This document shows, in pieces, positions 47,354-59,543 of a stretch of DNA of 64,000 bases. The DNA is taken from the NCBI GenBank assembly GCA_014621405.1, contig JAANBC010000072.1, forward strand, positions 30,432-94,431, given 5' to 3'. The translations under genes and the position numbers were made by a program. The stretch's first letter is position 1. Each line of letters starts with the position of its first letter. This DNA is from Stylonectria norvegica. Lineage: Eukaryota > Ascomycota > Sordariomycetes > Hypocreales > Nectriaceae. The notes below the pieces were generated by a model. That model saw nothing but the letters and a program-made list of their open reading frames with translations, made no database searches and was not told the DNA's origin.

Positions 47354-49982
47354 ATGCAAAAGTCCGACAGACCAAAACGCGCAAGAGCGCTCCAGGCGTG
47401 CGAGGTATGTCGCACTAGAAAAAATCGTTGCAACGAGGAACAACCATGCAGTTGCTGTGTTGGTAGGTCACGCATGATGATCTACTTACCTTTTACCCGG
47501 TGCCTCAATTAATCATCGGGTATAGAACATGATCTATCTTGCGTTTATTCGCGGCCGCATCGGACTAAGAGAAGGCAATTCCTTCTACCACACCATGAAA
47601 GATGTGGTGATACTAATAAGTCATTTAGGCTTGTTGACGTGACAATGGCCACAACAGCCGGTGTCGAAGAAACTCGGGATCGCTCGGGAAGCTATGAATC
47701 CAGGGGCGGAAACCGCCAAAGTGTTTCGGATGTCCAAAGACGAACTGAGGCTGATCGTTCGGCGGACGAGGTTCAGATGCCTTCTCCATCCGAATCATTC
47801 CATGGCGGGGAACCCGATGAACAGCCGGGTGTAACACCGGCCCTGCCCTCCGACAATCTCACTGCTGCTACTAGCCCTGCCATGATGCGGCAGGTAACCG
47901 TCATTTCACAAGAAGATGGTGCTGATATATTGGACATGAATAAGTACACCAAAAATTTGGAATTCTACGGGGCGGCATCTTCAGTTGCTTTCTTGCGCCA
48001 TGCTGAGAACATATCAGAGGGCATCAGCGAAAGTGCCGCTGCTCAATCGGAACGGTCATTGGCTTCATTACTGCATAACACCAACTTCTTGCCCTACTCA
48101 AAGCCGAAGAACACCCCTGGATCAGGAATGGGGGGCGATGGCCGTTTTTACTTTCGTGTTGCTAGGAAGTTCATTGAAGCTTACTTTTCCAACATCCACC
48201 ACGTACAGCCTACGTTAGAGGAGGAGTATTTCCTGAGTCGGTGTGAAGATTTGTGGTTTGGAAACCACGAGAGGCAGCCGTTATCTTTCAGAGGATTATA
48301 CTATGCTGTATTAAGCCTGGGTAGCCTAGTGATGCTCTTGGATGGTGGTGAGATTTATGGCATGGACCGGTTTTCGTGGAGTCGCAAGTTCTTCAACGAG
48401 GCTGTCACCATTGTCACGAAGCTTGGCTCCGGAACAGACCTGGAGATGGTCCAGTGTTACTACATGATGGTAAGGGAACCCACTGTAGTGCTACCAGCAC
48501 ACTAATCACCTTGAGTTACTAGGGTAAAGTGTGTCAACATGAGTTAAATCCGAATGGTAGGGGCAGGCATGCGATAGCTGGAAAGATGCATGATTCACTA
48601 ACGACCTTACTTGTAGTTGCATACCTGTATTCCGGTCAGGCAACTAGGACCGCCTTAGCAATCGGCCTGAATAGATCAGCCTATAGCACTGCTTCGGATT
48701 CTAGATCGTCTATCATGGCGGCTAAAACGTGGTGGTAAGCCCCATGCACCTACGAAACACAACGATTAATTCTAATTGATTCTGACAGGGCAGTTTACTG
48801 CGTCGATATGTATGCATACTCGGTGTTTTCAAGTACGGCAGAGACTTCAAGCTGATATGCTACAGCCAGACAAGCTTTGCGCTGGGCAGGCCTGACGGCT
48901 TAGGGCCTGACGAATACCACACTCAAGAAATTCCAAACACAGCGGCAGGCTCTTCGGCCACGGTTCCCCAGAGCCTCGACATCGTGTCGCAGATGGTACA
49001 GCTCTCGAGAATAATGCGTCAAGTCAGCCTTCAGCTGTATACCAGGTCACTTAATTTAAGAGAAAAGGCCAGTCGGGCTATAGATCTCGAAGCGAAACTT
49101 AGTTCCTGGCTTGAAACGCTCCCTCCACATCTCTTGTCAACAAACATAACGACTCGACTGTCTTCTCTAAAGCCAAAGCAGCTCGCCAGCCATACCCATA
49201 AGCAATCAGTCGTGCTGATGATACGTAAGGAGTGGGAATCGTGTACGTATGGACTTTGCGCTTACTTCAGGTCCAGGCTATCATAACCTCCGCATGGTTG
49301 TCTATGGCGGGTTTTTAACAGTCACTGAGGCGATTGAGACAGAAACGGCGTCAGTGATTAGTGAGTTTCGGCGACGATGTATCGACTCTGCGACCCAGAC
49401 AATCAACCTGATATATGAAACGTTTCGAAACGAGAGCTTCTTTCAAACGTGGTAAGTCTCATTAAACCACTCCGGGCAGCTAGATTACGCACCAGTTCGG
49501 GCCAATAACTATATTCTACCAGGTGGTATAACTCAACTTATGCACTTTTTGCTGTCAGTGTGCTTCTTACTGCCGCTTTCCACAAGTTCGTGGACAGTAT
49601 AACAACCGTGGACTTGCTCTTCGCCCAAATTAATCGTGCTATTGCGGTTCTGGAGGCCATGGATGAGTGTATCGTCACGCGCAACGCTACCTTGATCGTG
49701 AAAAGGACGTTTGCTCGTGCAGAAAGACTGTTCGCCAAACAGCCAAGCATCGCAGACCAAGACCGTTTGACTATCGACCAGACGTTAACTGCCATGGATA
49801 CCCATTGTACTTCAAGAGAGGACTCGGCCCATGCCGCTGGTTTGGAACATAACACAAAAGCTGGGGGTGTAGCTGAGGACATGACGTTTGATTGGATGAA
49901 CACGCCATTCCCGATAGATGATGGTCAGCAGGCTTTGTTCTGGGTAGAGTGGGCCCATCACTTGGATGACTTGGGTTTGTAG
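47354..49982 (+). CDS. Zn(II)2Cys6 transcription factor, probable cluster regulator
   Basis: ATG 47354 starts MQKSDRPKRARALQACEVCR. The zinc cluster CEVCRTRKNRC-NEEQP-CSCCVEHDLSC keeps C-x2-C-x6-C-x5-C-x2-C-x6-C across the first intron (GTAGGT donor near 47465, TATAG end). At least seven introns are placed by eye, among them after CYYMM, after HELNPN, after AKTWW, within VYCVDI/QTSFALGRPDG, within LMI/RPGYHNL, and after FFQTW. The middle region shows FRGLYYAVLSLGSLVML, RTALAIGLNRSAY and TSFALGRPDG, the fungal transcription factor domain. Placement next to homogentisate dioxygenase and fumarylacetoacetase resembles HmgR in Aspergillus tyrosine clusters. This suggests a pathway-specific activator, but orthology is unproven. 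Confidence 0.88.
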
Positions 49983-50267
49983 CGAGATAGATGATCAACA
50001 ACCAGCTAAAGATGTGTGAGAAGCCATTGTATGTTCTTTTAGCTAAGTCTTTTAGCCAAGAGATCAGAGGCTTCTTCGTGAACGAAAATTGACGAGACTG
50101 GAGTTATATGTATAATAACTTGCTACATTCTTTTTAGCTTGCAGTGACGCCTACTGGTCCTTCACTTGAGATGGTAAATATGAGTAGAGAGATTCTTGTG
50201 TTAACGTAAAGCTACTTTGGAGGCTTGCAATCTTGTGCTCTGCTGAATCATACGCGACTGATTCCTA

Positions 50268-51463
50268 CTATACTAGTCCTGAGCCTTGAGAAAGCGGTAA
50301 GATCAGGGAAGATGGGTAATCCTTCCCTGAATAAATAACATGCATGCCAGAATTCAGGTTCGTCGGTACACGATCTAGGGCAGGGAATTCCGGCAAGGTA
50401 ACCTCGTGCCCCTTGACCTCCAATCTGATCGCCTCCCCAGCCTGAAGGATCATACCAGACGGCCAAAGAGGGATTTCCAAACAGACTATATCTCCTGGCG
50501 TGATCTTCTCTTCCGCATCATGCAGTCGCCAGATATTTCCTGGAAAAAGTACCTTGCTTTGCTCAGAGCTCAGCTCGGGATTTTGCAAGACAGATCTGCG
50601 ATGCGATGCTCGTAGTCGTCCATTGGGACCGACGTACTTGAAAATGTTCACGTTTGGGATGTCGCTTTCTTTTGTTCCCGGTGGTAAGTCCAGAAGAGGA
50701 ACATTCATGTGTAGAAGCGCCTGACCACGAGCATCTAGCTTGCGAATGACCACATAAACGTCCATATCATCTGTGCTGGTACACGACATATACAGAATTG
50801 CCTTCGAGAATCCGACCAGCTCGGTGTACTGGGAGAAAGTGTAAGTAAAGTGCGCCCCGTCGTCATCCCACGAATCGGAGCGGTACTGTGTCGAACTGAG
50901 CTGGTCTTCAATCTCAACAGACTGTAACGAGTTTGTGGAGCATGAGAGAAAAAGCTCCGTATGCTCGACGGCGGGTGGAGGGTAAGCCACATCAGGCCGG
51001 TCAACAATGGATGGTAGATTGTCAGGGTCGTTCTCTTACCTGAGTTCCAAACGCGAATATGTCCCCGTCCGAGTCCCCTACCCCGCGCGGATCTACGTTT
51101 ACAATCGCATACCCTCTTGCACACCATTCGGCTGGGTCAGGAGCTTCAAATTTCTCAAGATCACTGGTCCAATCCTTTGGCACACCCGCCCGAAATGGCA
51201 CCTTATCCAGACTTTGAAATCCTATCAGGTACTCATAATCAGCGTTTCTCATCAAACCGGTGCCCTCCCATGGACATAACCTTACCATTTCCGTCCTTCC
51301 CGTAAGGACTCCATGCCAGTAGAGCAGGCACTGGGCTTTCCTTGCTGGCGGATAGAGGTCGAAAGGCGTCTGCCCGAATCCCCGGGTAGCCTTTTGAAAT
51401 CAGCGGGAAATCTACCGTCTTCGATTTTCCATTGATCCACAAGCAGTTACCAATCCCTCCCAT
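50268..51463 (-). pseudogene. CocE/NonD-family hydrolase lacking its catalytic core
   Basis: The N-terminal part is a good family match: GIRADAFRPLSAS, ALLAWSPYGKDGNG, EKFEAPDPAEWCARGYAIVN and VDPRGVGDSDGDIFAFGTQ. The C-terminal part matches the jelly-roll domain: ELFLSCSTNSLQSVEI, AHFTYTFSQYTELVGFSKAI and GDIVCLEIPLWPSGMILQAG. Directly after GTQ (51041) a GTAAGA donor remains, but within about 20-40 bp the sequence resumes at DPDNLPSIVDRPDVAYPPP. The whole segment between, which in intact members carries the nucleophile Ser, the cap helices and the Asp and His of the triad, is gone: roughly 200 or more residues. It is therefore almost certainly inactive. Intact relatives hydrolyse esters or amides, including phenylacetyl-type substrates in some bacterial members, which would have suited this cluster. 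Confidence 0.85.
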
Positions 51464-52149
51464 CCCATCGGCTGCCCGAAGGCGGCATTTTCGTACTATC
51501 TAGTGGCCCCATATTATCCGGGCCACTACCGCACTACCTATGATCAAGTCAATGAGGCTGTGATAGTAAGGGTATACGATGATTGTGACATGTTATCATG
51601 TACCGTGAGAACTAGCACTAGTATTAAGTCCTATCGCCGGCGAGGTGTTGATCCCGCCGGATATTCCGCCGGCCCCACCCCCGCATGTAAATCCGGGGAC
51701 CCCGCATGCCGCTTTACTCCGATCCTCTGGGGGACCTGGTTATTCATTCATCCCATCGGGTGCCCGGAGCCAGTAATCAGATCACTTGGGCGGACACTGA
51801 CGAATGAGATCCAACTGAAGGTGGTGGTACTTGAAAGTTCACCTGAACTAAGTCCCGAAGGAAGTCTTAGAGCTATAGCATACTAACAATCTTTACGCCT
51901 CGAAGTCAGGGGGTCAATGAGGGGTCGTTGATCATGAATATTAGGGAAAAGGAGCGGATGGGATCCACAGCTTTACCAACCTGGCATTTCTCACCGTACA
52001 TAAAGACTGCTAAAGTTGTCGATATCCGTCGGTCGATTGACTCTTTTCAACAACATCCCACTTTGAGCAGCTCATTGACTCATCCATAGTCTGTTGCCTG
52101 ACTCTGTGCTACCTCCTCCTTTGTTGCCTTGTACTCTTTGAAGAGAAGA
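51464..52149. promoter_or_regulatory. Divergent region between hydrolase relic and MFS gene
   Basis: It contains CCGCCGG at 51654-51660 and 51666-51672 with ATATT between (on the other strand CCGGCGG-N5-CCGGCGG). A palindromic CGCCGGCG lies near 51635 and CCGTCGG at 52026-52032. These match motifs upstream of the P450 and in the divergent dioxygenase promoter. Confidence 0.55.
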
Positions 52150-54000
52150 TGCCTCCCCCGCAGATGGAACAGACACCCAGGGCCCACCTCCCACCCCTTC
52201 GTGATACGGAGCTGGTACCTGGAACAGAATTGATGATACACGATGGAGAAAGCAATGACGTTCAAGCGACTGGGAATGCCTTTATGTAAGCTGATCTGAC
52301 TACCCTATGCATTGGTAGAAGATAGCTAATCTTGAAAAATCGCCAGCCTGGTTCCGCAACCAAGCCTCGATCCGGCTGATCCACTGAATTGGTCCATGTT
52401 ACGCAAGGGCAAGAATGTGTCTTTCTATTATTACACTCGACTTTAATAACACTGAGACTAAGACTCGCCATTGCCTCGATCGCGCTTTACTCCTTTCTGA
52501 CAACCAACACGGTCTCCGCGATGGCTCCCATGTACCCCCTTTTTGCCGAAACGTTCTCACTCTCCGCGACTCAAGTACCTCTCATCACCGGCGTCACTGT
52601 TATGGTGCTCGGGTTCTCCAACTTACTTGCCGTCCCATTCTCGAAAATATTCGGACGTCGAGCCGCTGCCCTCACATTCGGTGTTCTTTATCTAGTAACT
52701 TGCATATGGCAAGCTGTCGCGAAAACTTATGGAAGCTTCATGGCAGCTCGCGCTATCACTGGAATCGCTGCAGCCCCTAGCGAGACTTTGATGGTGCAAG
52801 TTGTTGCTGATCTCTTCTTTATTCATGAGCGAGGGTCCTGGATGGGGGTTTACTTGTAGGTACAGAGTTACTTTTCGTGTTGAATGATAGCTAAGTGGTC
52901 ATCATAGCGCTTCGGTGTCCCTCGGAGCATTCATCGGCCCAGTTATCTCCGGAAATATTGCAGAAAGGTATCAATAATTCCGATCAAAACGAGTCGCTTG
53001 GATGGTGCTGATTGAAACCAGATATGGATGGCGGAGCTTTTTCTGGCTCTCGACCGGCCTATTCGCCTTCAGCTTGGCCTTGGTTTTCCTTCTTTTTCCG
53101 GAGACCAAGTACGACCGGGAGCAGATGATCTCTACCAGTGGCGACGTTGTGATACTAGAAACTACCAAACCTGGACTCGAAGCGAACCAGGCACAGCACG
53201 TTGAAGTTCTCAACTCTGCTGCCATCACTGGAAAAGGTCGGCCAAACTCCAAGCAATTTTTGCCGTTTCAACGACCGCATCCTCGCTGGCGAAAGTACCT
53301 TTTACGCGACATTATAGGACCAGCTCGTGCTGCTATCTTGCCTATCGTCTTGTTCGCTGGTCTCAATGTTATGGGCGCAGCTAATATGGTTCTTTACTGG
53401 AACATCACGGAATCCGGTGTCCTGTCGCAACCTCCTTACAACTTTTCGGTTTCGCAAGTTGGTTTCTCCAACTTTGGGCTTGCTGGAGGTGCCCTCTTCG
53501 GTATGGTGACTGGAGGATTGTTCTCGGATTGGTTGGTGAAACAGGCCACGGCACGTAACAACGGTCTCAGGGAGGCGGAAATGCGCCTCCCGGCTTTAAT
53601 TCCATTCGCAATCATCACTATCATAGGTACTGTCCTCGGTGGTCTTACTATGACTAACGGCTGGGACTGGCCCATACTTGTGGTCGTGGGCTTTGGATCG
53701 GCAGGGGTCGCATTGTCAACTGTTCCGACAATCACGGTAGCTTATGCTATCGATGCTTATAAGCCCATCTCTGGCGAGATTATGATCGTGGCCACCATCT
53801 TGAAGAATGTAACGGGTTTTGGTATGACATATTGGTTAGAGCCATTGGTGGTTAAGCACGGCTATATGTTGCCCCTCATGGTGTGGTTTGTGTTCACCAT
53901 TGGCCCAATGCTTCTAGCAATTCCGCTATATTTCTGGGGGAAGAAACTACGCGTGGCTACTAAGGATTCACGTGTACATAGACCGGAAGAATGGCTATGA
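52150..54000 (+). CDS. MFS transporter, DHA1-like
   Basis: The N-terminal tail MPPPQMEQTPRAHLPPLRDT leads over an intron near 52284 to ILVPQPSLDPADPLNWS, the usual pre-helix motif of this fungal MFS branch. A second, short intron (GTCTTT donor, about 44 bp) joins RKGKNV to LAIASIALYSFLTTNTVSAM. Then come VPFSKIFGRRAAALTFGVLY (MFS signature A), GIAAAPSETLMVQVVADLFF and HERGSWMGVY, an intron at about 52856-52909, ASVSLGAFIGPVISGNIAER, another intron, and YGWRSFFWLSTGLF. A long polar loop follows, and the second six helices end at GKKLRVATK. About 530 residues; intact. It sits at the edge of the homogentisate block with a related promoter motif, so it may carry an aromatic acid or its precursor. 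Confidence 0.85.
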
Positions 54001-55594
54001 ATTGTATTATGCCAAACAGACAGAGCTTATGGACTTATTTGACTGCCTACATAACTCTATACTTTACATAGCTTCAAGCTGTTTAAGAAGAAGCCCCCTA
54101 ACATATCCTCTTCAACTGATTATTCATACAAGAGTGCGTATTCGAAGCAAACTGTACTGTATATAATAATTCATGGAGGTTCGCTTACTTCTGCACGGTC
54201 CGTGGCATTGTTTCGCTATTCCATACCTCGCCTCCTAGTACAAGACCGGCTTGAGTATGTGATACGACGTTATGTGACACCTGGCTCCCTGGGGGTCAAG
54301 GATTTCACGCAGCCTGATGGCTGTCAAATAGAACCTAGTCGTTGATATCAATACTGATCAGTCGCACTACGAATCAGATCTGTACTCGGCCTGGCTGATG
54401 TTGAAAGTAACACGCGTACTGATACTCTGCCTTCAAACAAATAAGGCACAGAGTTACTGCAAATACCGCTTGTAATCCAGGGATGAGATAAACATTCGGC
54501 AAAAAGCGGAAAAAAGAGTTGGGACTTTTATTAATAATTGCGTATCATACCAGCACGCCCTGTTACCTTGCTACTTACTATGTGAAGTTTCCGCTTTCCA
54601 AAAAGCCCAATTTGTTGCCATGTTACTTCGCGACATCGGAAGACACAGTAAAGAGGGTCCCGGAGAAGATGTACGAGGACCGTTAATTTTTGGGAAAGGA
54701 TCCTACGGGAAGTCATTAAGTAGGTAGTTAGTTGTATGGTACCAATGTCTGCTTTCGTGCCCTCGCTGGGCTCCTTCCAAACAGATACTACTAACGGTGC
54801 GTAAGTACCCTGGTTCGAACCAGAATCTGGAACCATTACTAAGCTGCCCCAAAGGGAAAATGCGTCAATAAATTAGGACTAGCGCTGGATTTCTCTCACG
54901 TATTTTCTCGGCGCAGTAAAAAACGGTGACTCGCTGCATCGCCGTACCGTCTCTAACCCTACCTCCGTCCGTCTGACCAAATCCGTGTGCAGCCAAGGCC
55001 GGACAAAGGGCGACGAGTGGCAAGTAAGGCAATATGAATTTAGCCGCTATGATAAAAGTGACCGATGTGAGGCACGACTCTTAGTACCGAAAAGAAAGTG
55101 CGGTACTTTACACTTGCCCCGTCGTCACAACTATTTACACCGCACGCAGCAAAAGCGGACATTCAAATTGAAAGGTGAACCTACCTGAGGTATTTTGAGA
55201 ACACTTTTACTGTCTTGAGAACCTATCTTCTACTATACCACATATCGAAACAAGCTCGCAGCTCCCTAGGAGAGTCACCCTCGAATGTATTACTCTTTTG
55301 CGCAACAATGTATCAAGATTCGCTCAGCTTGTGAGGTTGAGGGGAGACGAAGCATAGACTATTAGCGGCGAAGACCTGAAGCACGTGTATTGTGAAACCT
55401 CCCACTGTACTTTGTACGGGTTTTAGTGATTGAAAGTCTTTGAGATCATAGCTTAAAAATAAGTATAAAATACAAGAGAATGTTAATAAAAGAATTGAGA
55501 ACAGATATAAGTTCGTAAAAGTGTTACAACTTTCGGTACCAGCCCGTTTCAACAGTGAATATACCTTGTTCTCTGTAAACTCGAGTCCTCCCAG
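54001..55594. other. Intergenic stretch
   Basis: No supported gene. Short frames at 54531-54836 and 54985-55188 are unrecognised. A GGTTCGAACC sequence at about 54812 mimics a tRNA B box but has no matching acceptor stem. Confidence 0.5.
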
Positions 55595-57001
55595 TTACTG
55601 GCAAGAAGACCACCACTGTCCGCTGGCTGTGCATTTGTAAGGAGCCTGACATTGAGTAGGTCCAGTCCATCCTTCTCCGCCACACTGACCCCATTGCGGG
55701 ACAAGACTCCCAGTAGGAGAAGAAGTGGCTGCAGTCGTCGTCGTTGTCGTCGTCGTGGTACCCGGGTTCGAAGGAACAGTGGTGGTGGGAACGCTTGCCA
55801 GGTCAGAGATAATCTCGTTCAGGAAGCCGCTGTTGGAGTATAACTGAGACATATCCCAAATCATAGCTCCGCCAAAGCTGCTATATTTCTGAGACCAGTT
55901 GATAGCTGCTTTGAGTTTCGATCCGCTGGCATAGCCACCCCCGGCACCGGCAGTAGCTGGGACGCCGAGGAGGATTTTAACGTTCTTGTTAAGGCTTGCT
56001 GTTTTCGCCCAGTTGTCCCAAACATCAAAGTTGAAAGCATTTTGGGTTACTGAGCCTTCTTGGAAGTTAACGACACCACACCAATTGTTGTAGTACTGGA
56101 TCATGAGGAAGTCAAATGCCACCGCATTAAGCGTAGCACCCAGAGCGGCGTCGGGGAAAACACACTGAGGCGCGGCGACAAGATAGAACTTCTTGCCACC
56201 AGCAGAGTCAATAAGGCTGCGAAGCTTCTGGGCAAATGCAGGCAAGTTGTTTGCACCGGATTCGAAATCGAGGTCAAAGCCATCAACCACGGCAGACCCA
56301 AATGGTCTATCGACAGTCTTGCCAGAAGCAACAGGACCAAACATATCCCAGACGTTCTGAGCTGCTGCTTGAGCATCGGCCACAGTGCTCCATCCACCTT
56401 GACTGTAGGTGGCGCCAGCAAGAGAAAGGATGACGGTTTTCCCATTGCTCGTCTGACAAGCTTGAATGTCCGCCCTGTCATGATGTGAGCTCCTGGCGGT
56501 ACAGAGATTGATTGGGAGTATATTTTTACTCAATCTGAGGGCACTTTAACAGGTTGCCGTTATCCGAGAAAGCAGTGCAATTATCACCAGCATTGGCGAA
56601 ATTGGTGATAGGGGGGCTGATACCGTTCATAAACGCAATAGGTATGATCTGTATGTGTCAGTCTTATACGTAGTGTTCGTTTTCTTTAGTCTTACATTCA
56701 TGCCAGTATCTATTCAAGAGAAGTTAGCGGTATGTCATAGGTGATCAGTATTTAGCGAAATCCTTACTAGAGCAGTAATAGCTCAAGCGCTGTTGAGCAA
56801 GCGAGCCGGTGCCTTGGCCCAAGGAGTTTTGACCTGTTTTGCGTTAATTTCAATACAAGTGGTAGGAATTGAAAGACCCGGGCGCCTACCCCAATAGACG
56901 GCTATATTGTTCGCGGATCCTGGGTTGAAGCCAGCTAGGGCGGCCGGGAGCATGGCCAGCGTAGTGGCGACCGACGCCAATGTGAAAGAAGAGAACGTCA
57001 T
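55595..57001 (-). CDS. Secreted GH18 chitinase with C-terminal CBM1
   Basis: A class III-type endochitinase of about 390 residues. It starts MTFSSFTLASVATTLAMLPA, a signal peptide, then NNIAVYWGQNSLGQGTGSLA across the first intron. Two short introns flank the codons for NTGMN, and one joins KCPQIE to ADIQACQTSNGKTVILSLAG. The catalytic motif DGFDLDFESG (DxxDxE, Glu as acid) is present. Substrate-side motifs are LMIQYYNNWCGV and GGAMIWDMSQLY. A Thr-rich linker (TTTTTTTTTAATSS) follows, then a CBM1 with WGQCGGEGWTGPTQC and SGQWWSSCQ at the end, which binds crystalline polysaccharide. It is intact and likely secreted for chitin breakdown or wall remodelling. A TATATAAAG box lies about 130 bp upstream of the start on the minus strand. 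Confidence 0.95.
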
Positions 57002-57130
57002 TTTAAATGATTAACTTGAATAGAAACTATGAAGGAGAGTCAAGACCATGGGTCGAGTGAAAAGAAGGACTGAGTAAAGACTGTTTGGTTGAGCTGTTAA
57101 CAGCAATCCTCAAAGTGCACAACTGTACTT

Positions 57131-57138
57131 TATATACC
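57131..57138 (-). promoter_or_regulatory. Putative TATA box of the chitinase gene
   Basis: The minus strand reads GGTATATAAAG about 130 bp upstream of ATG 57001, a close match to a TATA box at a plausible distance given an unknown leader. Confidence 0.4.
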
Positions 57139-59543
57139 ATCTGCGGTGGGAACAGTGAAATGACGCCAATATAACAGTGTACTGGTAATTTCCAAAACGA
57201 GTGAAACAGTTCTAGACTACACAACATGCTTTCAGTGAGGTAATGTGACATTGGACCATATCTTGCCCATCGACCTTGCGACACACCCGTGCAACAATCA
57301 CCCCGGCCTGTGTTAGCCTATTGAAGACTATTCAAGCCGGATCTCGACTGATACCGAGTACTATCCAGCAATTTAAAGAGATGCCGGTGTGATCACTGTC
57401 CTGGGATCTGCTACAGTAGCTATGGGCGATGCTGGATATGTTTGATCCCATGATCTGGGATCAAGACAGGAACGTGTGATTACTTCTACTTACTTTAGAC
57501 TTCATGCATTATTCCAAACAGTCTAAATTGTCTTATGGGATCCTGGTCAAGCGCATCGTAAGTTGCGGGGCCCCCTGCAAGTTCTGGACTGGAATCTGAA
57601 CCTCACAAAGGAAGTCATCAATAGCGACAGCGTTTTCGAATTATGGAGTATTGTTTTCACTTACATACTACGCACACCAGGTTTTTACAGGCAGCTGAAT
57701 ACGAACGGAATGTACGATTTGCGTGCTGGGCTTTTGTTGATTTGTTACCTGGTGGTCCACTGCAGTTTAAGCGGCGCTACATCTGCCTTGCCTTTCCTTC
57801 TCATCGTCGTCGCATGCATTGCTTGGGCGGCCCATGGCCTTATGCGACATAGACTGTCAATAGTTATCTAAGCTTGACTTATAGGTAAACAAGATTCCGA
57901 TATTAAAGGGATGGATGCGTTACAGCTTAGTGAGCCATTGGCGGCGCCCGTGGGGCCACTGGCGTTATGGTGATAGGCTTAAAATGGAAGGTGGACAAGA
58001 AAATGTTTGCTATGCTAATCTCGTTTTCAGCGACCTCCCTCTTCCGGCCGCTCGTATCATCGACAGTAACGTTACTCGTTATAGTCAGATCTGAAACACC
58101 GGTCTAGAACAACTTATCATCTAATATTTGATCTGCTGAAGACTCAAGCCCGCATAAAACTAGCAAACAGGCGATGTGTTATTACCCAACGTATCTGAAC
58201 AACCAGTATACTTGAGACAGACAAGCATCAAATAAGGAAGTCCGCCAGCTACTTGACAATATGCGATAGGTTAGAATCCACGAAGCCATGATGTTTCGTA
58301 AACGCTGAGAGAGAGGCACTTCAGCGTACTTTACATCCGCAGGTTCTCGAAAGTATTCTTTGAGGATAGCCTCGGCGAATTCCATCTATACGACAAATGG
58401 TTTCACATTGCAACGGAACTGGGTAGGTCTCTTCAAATATTGACTTATTGAAACCAAAGCAGTGTGCGTTCGATTTCTAAACTATATAGCTTCTAACCAT
58501 TATAGCAAAGCGCTTAGTTTGGCGGCACGAGCTGCTTTATACGCACTGGGAAAAGGAACAAGGCCAACCGACAAGTTATGAGTTCAAGGGCAAGGACTTA
58601 GTCAAAGCTTGAAACCATTGACGCAGTTTCAATCGACACCTATGTGAGACTGAATATCATCACTAGCAACTAGTGGTCAAATATTTTGGGGGTGTTTCTG
58701 CCTCTCGCTGGCGTCTTTACTATGTGTCAACATTTACTCTATAATCATCAGAGCGTTAAGGTTGTCGGGCTCTCAAACATCAACACGCTTCATGTCCACT
58801 GCAATAGCTGATCTACGAGCCCTCGTGGGACAGCTGAATGTATGTCGCATATAGAAGAGATCTATCAAGCATCCCGGAGGCGACCTGGTATGCTTATAAG
58901 TAAACAAACCCTATTAGCACATCCGTCTTGGTCCGAAAACGTCAGAAGTAAAGAATTAACACTCCTACGTTGCCACTACCGATGTACGGAAATTGATTCT
59001 ACGCAACATGAGTGTTGCTGTGAATGTCACCGCTATCAGACTACTACTTCCGGCGGATACTTGAACCATGATTGTGTCCAAACTTGACAGCAGATTTGTA
59101 ATTCATCCTCGCACTCTATAAACTATCCCGCTGTACTCGGTCGGAGTGAGTTAACGTACATAATACATTTGCCTAGGGATTTAGCCGGTTTTGTATAAAC
59201 TTGCTTTTTGTGATCAGTCATACCGATCATCAAAGAGACTCTGATGCTGTAATTGGTGGCCTTTACCACCCGGCTTCATAGTAGAACTTGACGTCAGACA
59301 AATTACATATTGGCACCCTTATGCTTGACTACTAATCCTAACATCGCGTCTCAGCACGACTTGTGACCGGGTTTCAACTACTACTATCTGCCTTAGTCCT
59401 TCTTGTTTCAACTGTTGATATTTTACATGTCATGCTCAACACAATTCCATCTTATGCACTCATAAAAGAGGGGGCGCACACAGGGGCCGGATGTTCGCTA
59501 ACTTTCCCGCCAATATGTACCTAGATAATTCAGGCTCTAACTC
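57139..59543. other. Gene-poor stretch
   Basis: About 2.4 kb without a supported gene apart from one short minus-strand frame at 58182-58385. A 102-codon frame at 57563-57871 begins at TTG and is not recognised. Confidence 0.45.
58182..58385 (-). CDS. Short unrecognised open frame
   Basis: A 67-codon ATG-started frame with a protein-like first half (EYFREPADVKYAEVPLSQRL) and a hydrophobic second half. No signal peptide or family is recognised. It could be the first exon or a remnant of a lost gene, but I found no convincing continuation downstream on the minus strand. Confidence 0.2.
   Translation of the reverse strand: MEFAEAILKEYFREPADVKYAEVPLSQRLRNIMASWILTYRILSSSWRTSLFDACLSQVYWLFRYVG

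Noticed and set aside
54780..54840. Possible tRNA gene suggested by GGTTCGAACC
   Set aside because: No 7 bp acceptor stem, D-arm or anticodon arm can be folded around it on either strand.
57563..57871. 102-codon frame with a hydrophobic C-terminus
   Set aside because: Begins at TTG, has no ATG at a sensible place and no recognisable family.
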